This document shows positions 25,969 to 36,100 of a DNA stretch of 64,000 nt, one piece after another; position 1 is the stretch's first letter, and the number at the start of each line of letters is the position of its first letter. The notes beneath the pieces were generated by a model, which did not search any database, was not told where the DNA came from, and was given only the letters and a program-made list of their open reading frames with translations. The position numbers and the translations under genes are program-made. The DNA is taken from positions 62,001 to 126,000 of the forward strand of contig NZ_LIVT01000003.1 in the NCBI RefSeq assembly GCF_001905905.1. Reading direction: 5' to 3'. This stretch comes from Streptomyces sp. CB02366. GTDB lineage: Bacteria; Actinomycetota; Actinomycetes; Streptomycetales; Streptomycetaceae.

Positions 25969-26658
25969 TCAGGCCCCGGCCGGGGCGGGGGCCTGGGCCA
26001 GGCGGCCGTCGTCCATCCTCACCGTGCGGTCCGTCCGGTCCAGATGCGCCAGGTCGTGCGTGACCAGCACCGTGGCGGTGGCGCGTTCCCGTGCCAGGCC
26101 GACCAGCAGGTCCAGCACGGCCGCGCCGCGTTCGTGGTCGAGCGCGCTGGTCGGCTCGTCGACGAGCAGGACGGCCGGTTCGTTCATCAGGGCGCGGGCG
26201 ATGTTGACGCGCTGGCGCTGACCGCCCGAGAGCTGGTGCGGTCGCCGGTCCGCGAGGCCGGCCAGGCCGACCGCCTCCAGCAGGTCCAGGGCCCGGCGGC
26301 GGGCGGCCCGGGCGGACCCGCCGGAGAGGTGGCGCATCACCTGGAGCTGCTCGGCGGCGGTCAGCGAGGGCAGCAGGTTGGGCTGCTGGAAGACGATGCC
26401 GATGTGCTCCCGGCGCAGGGCGGCCCGCCCCGCGCGGCTCAGCCCGGCGGTCGGCGTCCCGGCCACGACGACCTCGCCCGAGTCCGGGGCGACCAGGGTG
26501 GCGGCGGCGGCGAGGAGGCTGGACTTGCCCGAACCGGAGGGGCCGACGACGGCGGTGAGCGTGCCGGGGGGCACGTCCAGCGAGACCCGGTCCAGGGCGG
26601 TCAGCCGGCCCTCCCCGTCCGGGTAGGTGAGGGTGACATCGGTCAGGGTGAGCGTCAT
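25969..26658 (-). CDS. ABC exporter ATP-binding protein (MacB/LolD type)
   Basis: A 229-residue ATPase with Walker A GPSGSGKSS, Q-loop VFQQPNLLPSL, signature LSGGQRQR and Walker B VLLVDEPTSALD. The start ATG overlaps the FtsX-type permease stop by 4 bp (26655-26658), so the pair is translationally coupled. LolD/MacB relatives drive mechanotransmission, exporting lipoproteins or peptides or resisting cell-envelope antibiotics. It is convergent with the iclR gene. Confidence 0.9.
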   Translation of the reverse strand: MTLTLTDVTLTYPDGEGRLTALDRVSLDVPPGTLTAVVGPSGSGKSSLLAAAATLVAPDSGEVVVAGTPTAGLSRAGRAALRREHIGIVFQQPNLLPSLTAAEQLQVMRHLSGGSARAARRRALDLLEAVGLAGLADRRPHQLSGGQRQRVNIARALMNEPAVLLVDEPTSALDHERGAAVLDLLVGLARERATATVLVTHDLAHLDRTDRTVRMDDGRLAQAPAPAGA

Positions 26659-27734
26659 CGGGCACTCCCGAGTGCGGTGAGGGGGTCGACGGCGGTGATC
26701 CGCCGGATGGACAGGGCGGCCCCGAGCGCGCCGAGGGCGATCATCACGGCGGCCGGGACGAGGACGGTCGCCGGGTCCAGGACGAACGGCGCCGCTCCTG
26801 CGATCAGGCCCCCGGCCGCGGCCGCGAGCGCGGCGCCCAGCCCCGTACCGAGGACGAGCATCACCACGGCCTGTCCGAGCGCGTCGCGCAGGAGGTACGG
26901 GGTCGACGCGCCGAGCGCCTTCAGTACCGCGACGTCGCCGCTGCGCTGGATCGTCCAGACGGTGAAGAACGCCCCGATGACGAGCGCGGAGATGGCGAAG
27001 AGGAAACCGCGCATCAATTGCAGCGAACCGTTCTCCGCCCGGTAGGAGCCGATGGCGGCGAGGGAGTCGTCGAGGCTGAGCGTGCTGGTGCCCGCCGCCT
27101 GGTCGCCCGCCGCGAGGTCGGCGCCGCCGGTGGTGGTCAGGACGATCACGGTGGCCTGTGCGGCCGGGCCGGCCCCGTCGTGGCCGATCTGCTGCCAGTC
27201 GTCGAGGGTGGTCCAGACGACGGGGGTGTGGCTGTGGGCGGCGTCCCCCGCGACCGCGGCGACCTCGCGCTCGGTCCGGCCGAGCGCGATCCGGTCGCCG
27301 GCTGCCGCGTCCAGTTCCTCGGCCGCCTTCGCGGAGAGCACGACCCGCCCCGGGGCGGTCCCCTCCGGCCCGAGGGAGCCGTCCGGCTCGACGCCGAAGG
27401 CCGACACGGCGGCGGAGCGCCCCCCGGCGGCGGTGGCGTTGAGCGTACGGATGCCGACCGGCTGTGCGGCCTCGACCCCGGGCCTGGCGGCCCAGGCCCG
27501 CCAGGCGTCCTCGCGGACGGTCGAGTCGGTGAACGACTCCGCCTGCCCGTCCGGGGGCGCGGCGAACGCCAGGTGGTCGGCGTCCAGCCCGGTGACGGCC
27601 GAGGTGTTCTCCCGGGCCAGACCGGCGGTGAGGCCGGACAACAGGCCCACGAGCAGCGTGATCAGCACCACGACCGAGCCCATGAGGGCGAAGCGGCCCT
27701 TGGCGAAGCGGAGGTCTCTCCATGCGACGAACAT
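26655..27734 (-). CDS. ABC transporter permease (FtsX/MacB family)
   Basis: A 359-residue protein with an N-terminal transmembrane helix (GSVVVLITLLVGLLSGLTAG), a large extracytoplasmic domain (about residues 45-240) and three C-terminal helices (AISALVIGAFFTVWTIQRSG, AVVMLVLGTGLGAALAAAAG, VLVPAAVMIALGALGAALS), the single-copy FtsX layout. It is divergent from a histidine kinase/response-regulator pair, suggesting that system controls the exporter. Confidence 0.88.
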   Translation of the reverse strand: MFVAWRDLRFAKGRFALMGSVVVLITLLVGLLSGLTAGLARENTSAVTGLDADHLAFAAPPDGQAESFTDSTVREDAWRAWAARPGVEAAQPVGIRTLNATAAGGRSAAVSAFGVEPDGSLGPEGTAPGRVVLSAKAAEELDAAAGDRIALGRTEREVAAVAGDAAHSHTPVVWTTLDDWQQIGHDGAGPAAQATVIVLTTTGGADLAAGDQAAGTSTLSLDDSLAAIGSYRAENGSLQLMRGFLFAISALVIGAFFTVWTIQRSGDVAVLKALGASTPYLLRDALGQAVVMLVLGTGLGAALAAAAGGLIAGAAPFVLDPATVLVPAAVMIALGALGAALSIRRITAVDPLTALGSAR

Positions 27735-27791
27735 GGCTCCAGCCTCGTCGGGCCGGTGCGGGAGGACATCGCGCGCGGGACGGGCCCGGGA

Positions 27792-27807
27792 TCAACCTTT
27801 CGGTTGA
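27792..27807. promoter_or_regulatory. Candidate response-regulator operator between exporter and kinase genes
   Basis: TCAACC-TTTC-GGTTGA is a perfect 6-bp inverted repeat, flanked by further partial symmetry. It lies in the 110-bp divergent region between the FtsX permease and histidine kinase genes. Confidence 0.5.
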
Positions 27808-27844
27808 CCGGGGGCGGGGTGGCCGCGGCTACGCTGGACGGACC

Positions 27845-29137
27845 ATGGATTCGCGTTCGCACACCCACGTCACGGCGGCCCTCCGGCTCTGTGTGCACGC
27901 CCTGCTGGCGGGGCTGCTGGCCCTGGTCGTGGTGCGCGCGGTGGGCGAGGACGCGCCGGACACGGCGGCGGTCGTGGTGGTGACGCTGCTGACGGCGGCC
28001 CTGTACGCGGCGGGGGCGGCGGTCCCCGCCGGGACTCCGGAGCGGGCGGACGCGTCGGCCCCCCGGACACTCCCTAGGGCCCTGGTCCCGCGCGTACGGC
28101 CCGGCGGCCGGGCGGGGGCGTGGTGGCTGGGCGCGCTGTGGACGCTGTGGGCGGTGCTGCTGGTGCTGTCGCCGGACGCCCTGTGGATCGCCTTCCCGAT
28201 CTACTTCCTCCAGCTCCACTTCCTGCCGATGCGCTGGGCGCTGCCCGCCGTCGTGGTCACGGCCGCCGCCGCGATCACCGGTTTCGTCGTGCACCGGCAG
28301 GAGATCGCGCCCGGCGCGTTCATCGGACCGCTGCTCGGCGCGGCGGTCGCGGTCGCCACCGTCCTCGGGTACGACGCCCTGTTCCGGGAGAGCGAGCGGC
28401 GGCGGGAGCTGATCGTGGAGCTGGTCGCCACCCGCGCGGAGCTGGCCGAGGCGGAACGGACCGCCGGAACCCTCGCCGAGCGCGAGCGGCTGGCCCGGGA
28501 GATCCACGACACCCTCGCCCAGGGGCTGTCCAGCATCCAGCTGCTGCTGCGGGCCGCCGAGCGGTCGCTGCCGCCGGCCGCTCCGGCCGCCGCCCACGTG
28601 CGGGCCGCCCGCGAGGCCGCGCAGGCGAACCTCGCCGAGGCCCGTTCCTTCGTCCGCGCGCTGACGCCGCCGGACCTGGAGCACGGTTCGCTGGCGGCCG
28701 CCCTGGAACGGCTCTGCGCGCGGACGACCGCGCCGGAGCTGACGGTACGGTTCGCGGTCAGCGGGGCCCCGGTGGAGCTGCCGACCCCGTACGAGGTGGC
28801 GCTGTTGCGGACCGCGCAGTCGGCGCTGGCCAACACGGTGCGCCACGCGGGGGCCGGGCGTGCGGAGATCACGCTGAGCTTCATGGGGACCTCCGTGGCG
28901 CTGGACGTCGTGGACGACGGGCGGGGCTTCGACCCGTCGGCGGTCCCGGTCCAGGAGCGCGGCGACGGCGGCTTCGGACTGCCCGCGATGCGGGCGCGGG
29001 CCGGATCGCTCGGCGGTGCGCTGAGCGTGGAGTCGGCGCCGGGCCAGGGCACGGCGGTCGCCGTCACGCTGCCGCTGCCCGTGGCGGAGGCCGGAACGAC
29101 GGTGGGCACGGGTACGGAAGCGGAGCGGGCGGCGTGA
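27845..29137 (+). CDS. Two-component sensor histidine kinase (HisKA_3)
   Basis: A 430-residue kinase. About five hydrophobic helices in the first 190 residues are followed by a phospho-acceptor helix (ERLAREIHDTLAQGLSSIQL) and an HATPase_c domain (AQSALANTVRHAGAGRAEIT, DVVDDGRGFDPS, GFGLPAMRARAGSLGGALSV). The ATG at 27845 is the first start after the divergent promoter region. Its stop overlaps the start of the response-regulator gene. Probably senses cell-envelope stress together with the divergent ABC exporter; that is inference from layout. Confidence 0.9.
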   Translation: MDSRSHTHVTAALRLCVHALLAGLLALVVVRAVGEDAPDTAAVVVVTLLTAALYAAGAAVPAGTPERADASAPRTLPRALVPRVRPGGRAGAWWLGALWTLWAVLLVLSPDALWIAFPIYFLQLHFLPMRWALPAVVVTAAAAITGFVVHRQEIAPGAFIGPLLGAAVAVATVLGYDALFRESERRRELIVELVATRAELAEAERTAGTLAERERLAREIHDTLAQGLSSIQLLLRAAERSLPPAAPAAAHVRAAREAAQANLAEARSFVRALTPPDLEHGSLAAALERLCARTTAPELTVRFAVSGAPVELPTPYEVALLRTAQSALANTVRHAGAGRAEITLSFMGTSVALDVVDDGRGFDPSAVPVQERGDGGFGLPAMRARAGSLGGALSVESAPGQGTAVAVTLPLPVAEAGTTVGTGTEAERAA

Positions 29138-29769
29138 GCGGGAAGGCGATCCGGCTGCTGCTGGCCGACGACCATCCGGTGGTACGGGCGGGGCTGCGCG
29201 CGGTCCTGGACGCCGAGCCGGACTTCGAGGTCGCCGGTGAGGCCGCCACCGCCGAGGAGGCCGTCGCCCTGGCCGCGGCGGGCGGCTTCGACGTGGTCCT
29301 GATGGACCTCCAGTTCGGGGCGGGGATGCACGGCTCGCAGGCCACGGCGACAATCACCGCCGCTCCGGGCGCTCCCCGGGTCCTGATCCTCACCACCTAC
29401 GACTCCGACGCGGACATCCTGGCGGCGGTCGAGGCGGGGGCCGGGGGCTATCTGCTGAAGGACGCGCCGCCGCAGGAGCTGGCCGCCGCCGTGCGCACGG
29501 CGGCGGCGGGCCACTCGGCGCTGGCGCCCTCGGTGGCACACCGGCTGATGGACCGGATGCGCACCCCGGCCGAGGCGCTGACCCGGCGGGAGCTGGAGGT
29601 GCTGCACCTGGTCGGGGAGGGTCTGTCGAACCTGCAGATCAGCAAACGGCTGTTCCTGAGCCAGGCCACGGTCAAGTCCCACCTGGTGCACATCTACGCC
29701 AAACTGGGCGTCGACTCCCGCACGTCGGCGGTCGCGGCGGCCACGGCCCGGCGGCTCATCCGCCGCTGA
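29134..29769 (+). CDS. NarL/FixJ-type response regulator
   Basis: A 211-residue regulator. The receiver domain begins LLLADDHPVVRAGL with phospho-acceptor in DVVLMDLQFGAGMHG, and the LuxR HTH follows (LTRRELEVLHLVGEGLSNLQ, ATVKSHLVHIYAKLGVD). The start GTG lies inside the kinase stop (GTGA). A palindrome in the kinase/exporter intergenic region is its likely binding site. Confidence 0.9.
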   Translation: MSGKAIRLLLADDHPVVRAGLRAVLDAEPDFEVAGEAATAEEAVALAAAGGFDVVLMDLQFGAGMHGSQATATITAAPGAPRVLILTTYDSDADILAAVEAGAGGYLLKDAPPQELAAAVRTAAAGHSALAPSVAHRLMDRMRTPAEALTRRELEVLHLVGEGLSNLQISKRLFLSQATVKSHLVHIYAKLGVDSRTSAVAAATARRLIRR

Positions 29770-29850
29770 ACCGGCGGAGGCAGGGCCGCGTCACCCGCGC
29801 GCGGCTTCCCGAAGCGCTGCCGCCGTCCGCTCGCGGTGGGCGGGGCCGCG

Positions 29851-30165
29851 TCACCCTCGCGGGGGCTCCCCGAAGAGGTCCACCGCGTTGCGCACCTCGC
29901 GCAGGGTGCCGGCCAAAGCGCTCACCGAGCCGATCGCCCCCGCGATCAGCAGCAGGGAGCGGCGCATCCGGGGGATCTCCGGCACTCCGCCGACGGCCAT
30001 GGCGTCCAGGGCGGCCAGCTCGTCCTCGGCGACCGGGCGGTCCGGGAAATCGGCGCGGAGACCGGCCAGTTCCCTGCGGAGCCGGGAGACGGCCACGCGC
30101 AGCTCGGCCACTCTCGGGTCCTCGACGCTTCCGGTCAGCCTCTTCTGCCCCATGCTCCGCAACAC
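29851..30165 (-). CDS. Conserved hypothetical protein (DUF5955-like)
   Basis: A 104-residue protein. A charged helical N-terminal half (RVAELRVAVSRLRRELAGLR) looks like a short coiled coil, and a hydrophobic segment follows (MRRSLLLIAGAIGSVSALAG). From memory it resembles the Streptomyces DUF5955 family. It could be a small membrane-associated or effector-like protein; nothing visible decides a function. Confidence 0.65.
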   Translation of the reverse strand: MLRSMGQKRLTGSVEDPRVAELRVAVSRLRRELAGLRADFPDRPVAEDELAALDAMAVGGVPEIPRMRRSLLLIAGAIGSVSALAGTLREVRNAVDLFGEPPRG

Positions 30166-30354
30166 GGCATTCCCCCTCGCACGTCCCTGCGCCGCTGTGA
30201 CCCCCGTCCCCGGGCTGTGGCCAAGTCACCGGGTTCGCCCGCAAGTTAACGCCATGACAGGCAGTGTGCGCCAGCCCACGGAAAGAAATCGGGGTGACCC
30301 CTGAGGGTGACACGCGTGTCGCGTGTGCGAAGGGCTCGGTGGTATCCAGGCCCC

Positions 30355-30996
30355 ATGGTCACGGACACGACGACGAGCACGGGCCCCGACCGGGCGCCCG
30401 CCACGAAGGACCCCAAGGTCGCGGGGGTGCTGCTGGCCGCCGGCGGGGGGCGGCGGCTCGGCGGCCGCCCGAAGGCGCTGCTGCGGCACCGGGGGCGCCC
30501 GCTGATCGAACACGCGGTGCGCTCCCTGCGCAACGGCGGCTGCGGTCCGCTCCACGTGGTGCTGGGCGCGTCGGCGGACGAGGTGCGGGCCCGCGCGGAT
30601 CTGGCGGGCTGCGCCGTGAGCGTGAACCCCGACTGGGAGGAGGGCATGGGCTCCTCGCTCCGGCTGGGCCTGGCCGCCCTGAGCGCGGCGGACGCGGACG
30701 CGGCGCTCGTCCTCCTGGTCGACCAGCCGGGCATCGGCCCGGAGGCGGTGGCTCGGGTGCGCCTCGCGTACCGCTCGCGGACGAGCCTGGCGGCCGCCTC
30801 GTACGGCGGGGTGCGGAGCCATCCGGTGCTGTTCGGGGTGGACCGGTGGCCGGACGTCGCGGCGGCGGCGGTGGGCGACCGGGGCGCGCGGACGTATCTG
30901 CGGGAGCACCGCGACGCGATCACGCTGGTGGAGTGCGCGGATGTGGCGGAGGCGTACGACATCGACACCGCGGAGGACCTCGGGCGCCTGGAGTGA
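30355..30996 (+). CDS. MobA/MocA-like nucleotidyltransferase
   Basis: A 213-residue NTP-transferase. The nucleotide-binding signature VLLAAGGGRRLGGRPKALL is at about residues 24-42; WEEGMGSSLRLGL and LLVDQPGIG are typical of MocA, which cytidylylates molybdopterin for xanthine-dehydrogenase-class enzymes. ATG at 30355 is chosen over an upstream ATG at 30307 that adds 16 residues. Its place next to malate synthase within the ureide region suggests a role in maturing a molybdenum hydroxylase such as xanthine dehydrogenase encoded elsewhere; this is inference. Confidence 0.78.
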   Translation: MVTDTTTSTGPDRAPATKDPKVAGVLLAAGGGRRLGGRPKALLRHRGRPLIEHAVRSLRNGGCGPLHVVLGASADEVRARADLAGCAVSVNPDWEEGMGSSLRLGLAALSAADADAALVLLVDQPGIGPEAVARVRLAYRSRTSLAAASYGGVRSHPVLFGVDRWPDVAAAAVGDRGARTYLREHRDAITLVECADVAEAYDIDTAEDLGRLE

Positions 30997-31136
30997 CCGG
31001 AGGGGGCCGCCCCCGCCGCGGGTTCCGCCCGCTCGCCGTCGAGGGAGGAGCCCGCCCTTCGCCGGCGACGGCCCGTGGCCGTTCTGGCACGCTGCGCCGC
31101 CGCGGGGCCGTTTCTGTCGAACCGGAGAATCTCGAC

Positions 31137-31153
31137 ATCAACAAATCATTGAA
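31137..31153 (+). promoter_or_regulatory. Degenerate motif-1 operator overlapping the aceB -35
   Basis: ATCAACAAATCATTGAA matches the katA/uraD motif-1 core at 13 of 17 positions. Its right arm overlaps the -35 TTGAAC. Confidence 0.5.
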
Positions 31154-31154
31154 C

Positions 31155-31169
31155 TTCCACCATGAGGAA
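31155..31169 (+). promoter_or_regulatory. Motif-2 operator in the aceB promoter spacer
   Basis: TTCCACCATGAGGAA (TTCC-N7-GGAA) fills the 17-bp spacer between -35 and -10 and matches the hyi site at 11 of 15 positions. Confidence 0.55.
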
Positions 31170-31183
31170 ACTACTATCCACTG

Positions 31184-31200
31184 TTCAGAAGCCATCTGAA
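31184..31200 (+). promoter_or_regulatory. Palindrome at the aceB transcription start
   Basis: TTCAGA-AGCCA-TCTGAA is a perfect 6-5-6 palindrome with the same arm and spacer lengths as motif 1. It lies at the predicted +1. Confidence 0.45.
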
Positions 31201-31307
31201 CCTCAGACGGCACCCACGGCCGTATCTCGGAGCCATGGCACGCCGTGCCGTCTCAGGCGACCCGGCGGCCGGTGAGAGGCCGCCGCCCGCTGAAGGAGTG
31301 ACAGCTC

Positions 31308-32927
31308 ATGTCCGCACCAGCGCCGTCCACGCTGGCCATCGTCGATGCCGAGCCCCTGCCCCGGCAGGAAGAGGTCCTGACCGACGCGGCCCTCGCGTTC
31401 GTGGCCGAGCTGCACCGGCAGTTCACCCCGCGCCGCAATGAGCTGCTCGCCCGGCGCGCCGAGCGCCGGGCCGAGATCGCCCGCACCTCCACCCTGGACT
31501 TCCTGCCCGGGACGGCGGCCGTCCGCGCGGACGACTCCTGGAAGGTCGCGCCCGCCCCGGCGGCGCTGAACGACCGCCGGGTGGAGATCACCGGTCCGAC
31601 CGACCGCAAGATGACCGTCAACGCCCTGAACTCGGGCGCGAAGATCTGGCTCGCCGACTTCGAGGACGCGTCCGCCCCCACGTGGGAGAACGTCGTCCTC
31701 GGCCAGCTCAACCTCACCGACGCCTATGAGCGCCGCATCGACTTCACCGACCCGAGGACCGGCAAGTCGTACGCACTGAAGCCCGCCGACGAGCTGGCCA
31801 CGGTCGTCATGCGCCCGCGCGGCTGGCACCTGGAGGAGCGCCACCTCCAGCTCGACGGCGTCCCCGTGCCCGGCGCCCTGGTCGACTTCGGCCTCTACTT
31901 CTTCCACAACGCGCAGCGCCTGATCGACCTCGGCAAGGGCCCCTACTTCTACCTGCCGAAGACCGAGTCGCACCTGGAGGCCCGCCTCTGGAACGACGTC
32001 TTCGTCTTCGCCCAGGACTACGTCGGCATCCCGCAGGGCACGGTCCGCGCCACCGTCCTGATCGAGACGATCACGGCCGCGTACGAGATGGAGGAGATCC
32101 TCTACGAACTGCGCGACCACGCCTCCGGATTGAACGCCGGCCGCTGGGACTACCTCTTCTCCATCGTCAAGAACTTCCGTGACGGCGGAGCCAAGTTCGT
32201 GCTGCCGGACCGCAACGCGGTGACGATGACCGCCCCGTTCATGCGGGCGTACACCGAACTCCTGGTCCGCACCTGCCACAAGCGCGGCGCCCACGCGATC
32301 GGCGGCATGGCGGCCTTCATCCCCTCGCGGCGCGACGCCGAGGTCAACAAGGTGGCCTTCGAGAAGGTCAGGGCCGACAAGGACCGCGAGGCCGGCGACG
32401 GTTTCGACGGCTCCTGGGTCGCCCACCCCGACCTGGTCCCGATCGCCCTGGCCTCCTTCGACGCGGTCCTCGGCGACAAGCCCCACCAGAAGGACCGCCT
32501 GCGCGAAGACGTCTCGGTGGCGGCGGGCGACCTGATCGCCATCGACACCCTCGACGCCAAGCCCACCTACGACGGTCTGCGCAACGCCGTCGCCGTCGGC
32601 ATCCGCTACATCGAGGCGTGGCTGCGGGGCCTGGGCGCGGTCGCCATCTTCAACCTGATGGAGGACGCGGCGACCGCCGAGATCTCCCGCTCGCAGATCT
32701 GGCAGTGGATCAACGCGGACGTGGTCTTCGAGAACGGCGAGCACGCCACGGCGGAGCTGGCCCGTCGGGTCGCCGCCGAGGAACTGGCCGCGATCCGCGC
32801 GGAGATCGGCGAGGACGCCTTCACCGCCGGCAGGTGGCAGCAGGCCCACGACCTCCTGCTCCAGGTCTCCCTGGACCAGGACTACGCGGACTTCCTCACC
32901 CTGCCCGCGTACGAGCAGCTGCGCTGA
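31308..32927 (+). CDS. aceB: Malate synthase A
   Basis: A 539-residue enzyme condensing glyoxylate with acetyl-CoA to malate. Full AceB length and family segments are seen: [20 protein letters not shown] (the Mg-binding region), [51 protein letters not shown] and [20 protein letters not shown] near the catalytic Asp. GAAGGAG precedes the ATG. No isocitrate lyase gene is near, so its job here is likely disposal of glyoxylate from allantoin breakdown. Strong regulation is suggested by stacked palindromes over its promoter, and a strong terminator follows. Confidence 0.96.
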   Translation: MSAPAPSTLAIVDAEPLPRQEEVLTDAALAFVAELHRQFTPRRNELLARRAERRAEIARTSTLDFLPGTAAVRADDSWKVAPAPAALNDRRVEITGPTDRKMTVNALNSGAKIWLADFEDASAPTWENVVLGQLNLTDAYERRIDFTDPRTGKSYALKPADELATVVMRPRGWHLEERHLQLDGVPVPGALVDFGLYFFHNAQRLIDLGKGPYFYLPKTESHLEARLWNDVFVFAQDYVGIPQGTVRATVLIETITAAYEMEEILYELRDHASGLNAGRWDYLFSIVKNFRDGGAKFVLPDRNAVTMTAPFMRAYTELLVRTCHKRGAHAIGGMAAFIPSRRDAEVNKVAFEKVRADKDREAGDGFDGSWVAHPDLVPIALASFDAVLGDKPHQKDRLREDVSVAAGDLIAIDTLDAKPTYDGLRNAVAVGIRYIEAWLRGLGAVAIFNLMEDAATAEISRSQIWQWINADVVFENGEHATAELARRVAAEELAAIRAEIGEDAFTAGRWQQAHDLLLQVSLDQDYADFLTLPAYEQLR

Positions 32928-32949
32928 CCGGTCCGGCCCGCCACGTCGG

Positions 32950-32986
32950 AACGCCTCCGCCCCCGCACGCCGGGGGCGGAGGCGTT
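32950..32986 (+). terminator. aceB terminator
   Basis: Perfect 16-bp stem (AACGCCTCCGCCCCCG and its complement) with a 5-nt loop, 23 bp after the aceB stop. Confidence 0.8.
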
Positions 32987-33152
32987 GACGGCCACCGGCG
33001 AGCGCCCGGCCGCCGCCGCGAGATGCTCACCGCCGCCGGATCACCTGGGCGCGGCATCCGTCAGTAAGGTGGCCCTGCTACCGGTGCGCACCGCGGGAAA
33101 CCCTGTGCGGGGGCGCTCCGGGAGAGCGGCGGCCGGGGCGGACGGGGGCGCG

Positions 33153-36100
33153 ATGACACGGGCGAGGACGGCCGAGGACGCGGCGGACCGCATCCTGCGG
33201 CAGGCCGAGCGGGCGGACGCCGATCCCGCCGTCCTGGAATGGTTCGCCGGCCCGGAGGCCGCGCGGGCGGCCGACGCGGTACGCGGTGGCGTGGTCCTTC
33301 CGGACGGGAGCACCTGGGGCCTGGGCGTCCTGGCGCTCGGTTACGCCGACCTCCTCCGCTACGCCGCGCGCGGTGCGGCCGACCGCCCCGCCCTCGCCAC
33401 GGCCCTGCTCGGGTTCTCCGCGATCCGCGAACAGGACCCCGACCGGGTGCCGTTCGGGCTGCGCCCGGTCTTCGCCACGATGGCGGGCGAACCCGACGGC
33501 GCCGCGACCGGGGCCGCTCTGGCGTACGACGCCGGCGTCGGGATGATGGCGGTCTTCCAGCAGAGCCGCGACCCCGACGTGCTGCACAGGGCGCAGGTGC
33601 TGTTGCGGCACGCCGCCGACGCCTCCGGCCCCGGCAGCCTGGAGCAGGGCGTCTGCCTCTCGGACCTCGGGCTCGCTCTCTTCCACGGATACCAGGACGG
33701 CGCCGGACGGCAGGCGCTCGCCGACGCCGTCGCCGCCGGGCGCGCCGCCGTGGCCTGCGCCCCCGGCGACCGGGACGAACAGGCCCGCAGACACGGCAAC
33801 TTCGGTCACACCCTGCGCAACCTGGCCGATGCGACCGGGGACATGGAAACGCTCGGGGAAGCGGTCCTCGCCCTGCGGAAGGCGGCGGAACTCTCCCCGG
33901 AGAACAGCCCGCGCCGCTCCCACCACCGCGCCACCCTGGGTTCCGCGCTCTGCCTCGCCGCCGACCGCCTGGACGACCCGGGGCTGCGCTCCGAGGGCAT
34001 CGCCCTGCTGCGTACGGCCCTCACGGAGCCGGGCGCCGCCGCGACCGGTCCCGCCGCGCTCCTCTCCGACCTGGGGATCGCCCTCTTCACGGAAGCCGCG
34101 GCGGGCGAGGGGCGCACCGCGCTCGCCGAGGAGGGCATCGCCGTCTGCCGGAGGGCCGCGGACTCCGCCCCGAACGCCTTCGAGCGCTCCGCGTACCTCG
34201 CCAACCTCGCGCTGCTGCTGACCGGGTTCGCCGGCCACGCCGACCGCCCCGATCTCCTCGACCAGGCGTGCGCGGCGGGCCGCGAGGCCCTGGACGCCGC
34301 TCCGCCCGGGCACCCGGTAGGCGCCCAGGCCCATTTCGCGCTCTCCCAGGCGCTGGACGCCCGGCACTCGGCCGCGAACTCCCCGGACGACCTGGACGAG
34401 GCCATCGCCCACGCCCGTCGGGGGACGCGGTCCGGACCCGCCGACGACGTGGCACGCCGGATCGTGCTCGCCACCCTCCTCGCGGAGTTGCTGGACAAGC
34501 GCGCCAACTGGAACGCCGGAAACCTCCGGGCTCCGGTGGACCCCGGCGCCTCCGACGCCCCGACCGCCCTGCTCCGGGAGCTCGCCGCACAGGTTCCCGC
34601 CCGCTCCGCCGAACGCGCCCGGGTCCTGCGGGCGCTCGGCCGCTGCCTGCTGCTCACCGGTGATCCGGAGGACGCCGAGGAGGCCGTCGACCGCTTCCGG
34701 ACGTGCCTGACCCTGCCCCCGCCCAGCCGGGACTTCGCGGCCGGCACGCGCTTCGATCTCGGGGCGGCGCTGGTCCGGCGCGCCGGGGCGGACGCCGAGG
34801 GGTGGCGTACGGGCGCGGAGGAGATGCGCCGGGGCCTGGACCGGCTCCGGGCCGACGGCCCGGAGTACTGGGACCGCCACGCCGAGTACGCCGAGACCCT
34901 CATGAAACGGGCGGAGGCGACGGGCGACCTCGGCCTGTACGAGGAAGCGGTGGGCCTCTTCCGCGAGGAGGTGCGGCGGGCGCCGCTCTCCCGCGCCCAA
35001 GGCGCCGTACGCCGCTCCGCCATCGGTTCCGGCCTGATGAACATCGTGACGCACTCCGGCCGGGTCGGGCTGCTGGCCGAGGCGGTGGCCGCCCACCGGG
35101 AGGCCGTCGCCCTGTCCGAGCCGGGGGACCACTTCGCCGTCCACCTCCTCCTGGGGCTCGGCGAGGCCCTGGTGGCGCGCGCCGAGTTCTGTTCGGACGC
35201 AAAAGCGCTGGAGGAGGGCGTCGCGGTGCTGCGCCGGGCCGTGGCCTCGTCGGACGCCTCCACCTACAGCGGCGCGGACTGCCGTACGGCGCTCGGCGAC
35301 GCGCTGCGCAACCTCGCCCGTCTCACCTCCGACCCCGCGCCGCTGGAGGAGTCCGTGCGCCACCACCGGGAGGCGGTCGCCATGGCGTCGGGCACGCCTC
35401 CGCCCGTGGCCCTGCTCGGTCTGGCCAACAGCCTGGGGGCGCTCTACCGCCACAGCCGCGAGGCGTGGCAGGCCGACGAGGCCGAGCGCCACTACCGGGC
35501 CGCCCTGGCCTCGCCGCGGCCGATGCCGTACGGCCTGCGCGGCGTCCTCCTCACCGGCCTCGGCTTCATCGGGTGGAACCGGGCCGTCGGGAGCGGGGAC
35601 GAGACGCTCAGGGACCGGGCCGTCGCCACGCTGCGCGAGGCCGTGGCCCAGGCCCCCCGGGTGCGGGTCGGGATGGCCCTCACCAACCTGGGCGGCGCCC
35701 TGATGGACCGCGGCCTGGTCTCGGGCAACCGGGTCTGGCTGGCCGAGGCCGTGACGGTGCTGCGCCGCGCGCTGGACGACAGCCCGCCTGCGGCGGTGGA
35801 GCGGACCCTGCACCTGAACAACCTGGCCGAAGCACTGCGCTGCTGGTACGAGACCGTGGGCGACCCCGCCGCCGCCGACGAGGCGGTCGTGCTGCTGCGG
35901 GAGGCGATGGCCGTGGCAGGGGGCGACCGGTGGGGAGCCGAGATGGCCGCCGTCAATCTGGGCTCCCTGCTGATCAACAGGGCTCGGTCGGCCAGGGATC
36001 CGCGCCTGGCCGACGAGGCCCGGCGCGTCCTCGAAGAGGTCGTGGCCGGGTTCGGGGCGCACCACCCCTCGCGCCCCCTCGCCCTGCAGAAGCTCACCAC

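Larger units (their letters stand above)
30997..31307. other. aceB promoter region (311 bp)
   Basis: It contains the promoter TTGAAC (31149-31154), 17 bp, TACTAT (31172-31177), three palindromic candidate operators (31137-31153, 31155-31169, 31184-31200) and a leader of about 124 nt. The leader carries a CGGCGGCC/GGCCGCCG hairpin (31263-31285) just before the ribosome site GAAGGAG. Nothing recognisable is in the first 140 bp. Confidence 0.65.

Noticed and set aside
31184..31200. Counting the TTCAGA-N5-TCTGAA palindrome as a true motif-1 site
   Set aside because: Arm and spacer lengths agree with motif 1, but the arm bases differ at two positions each; kept only as a separate candidate.
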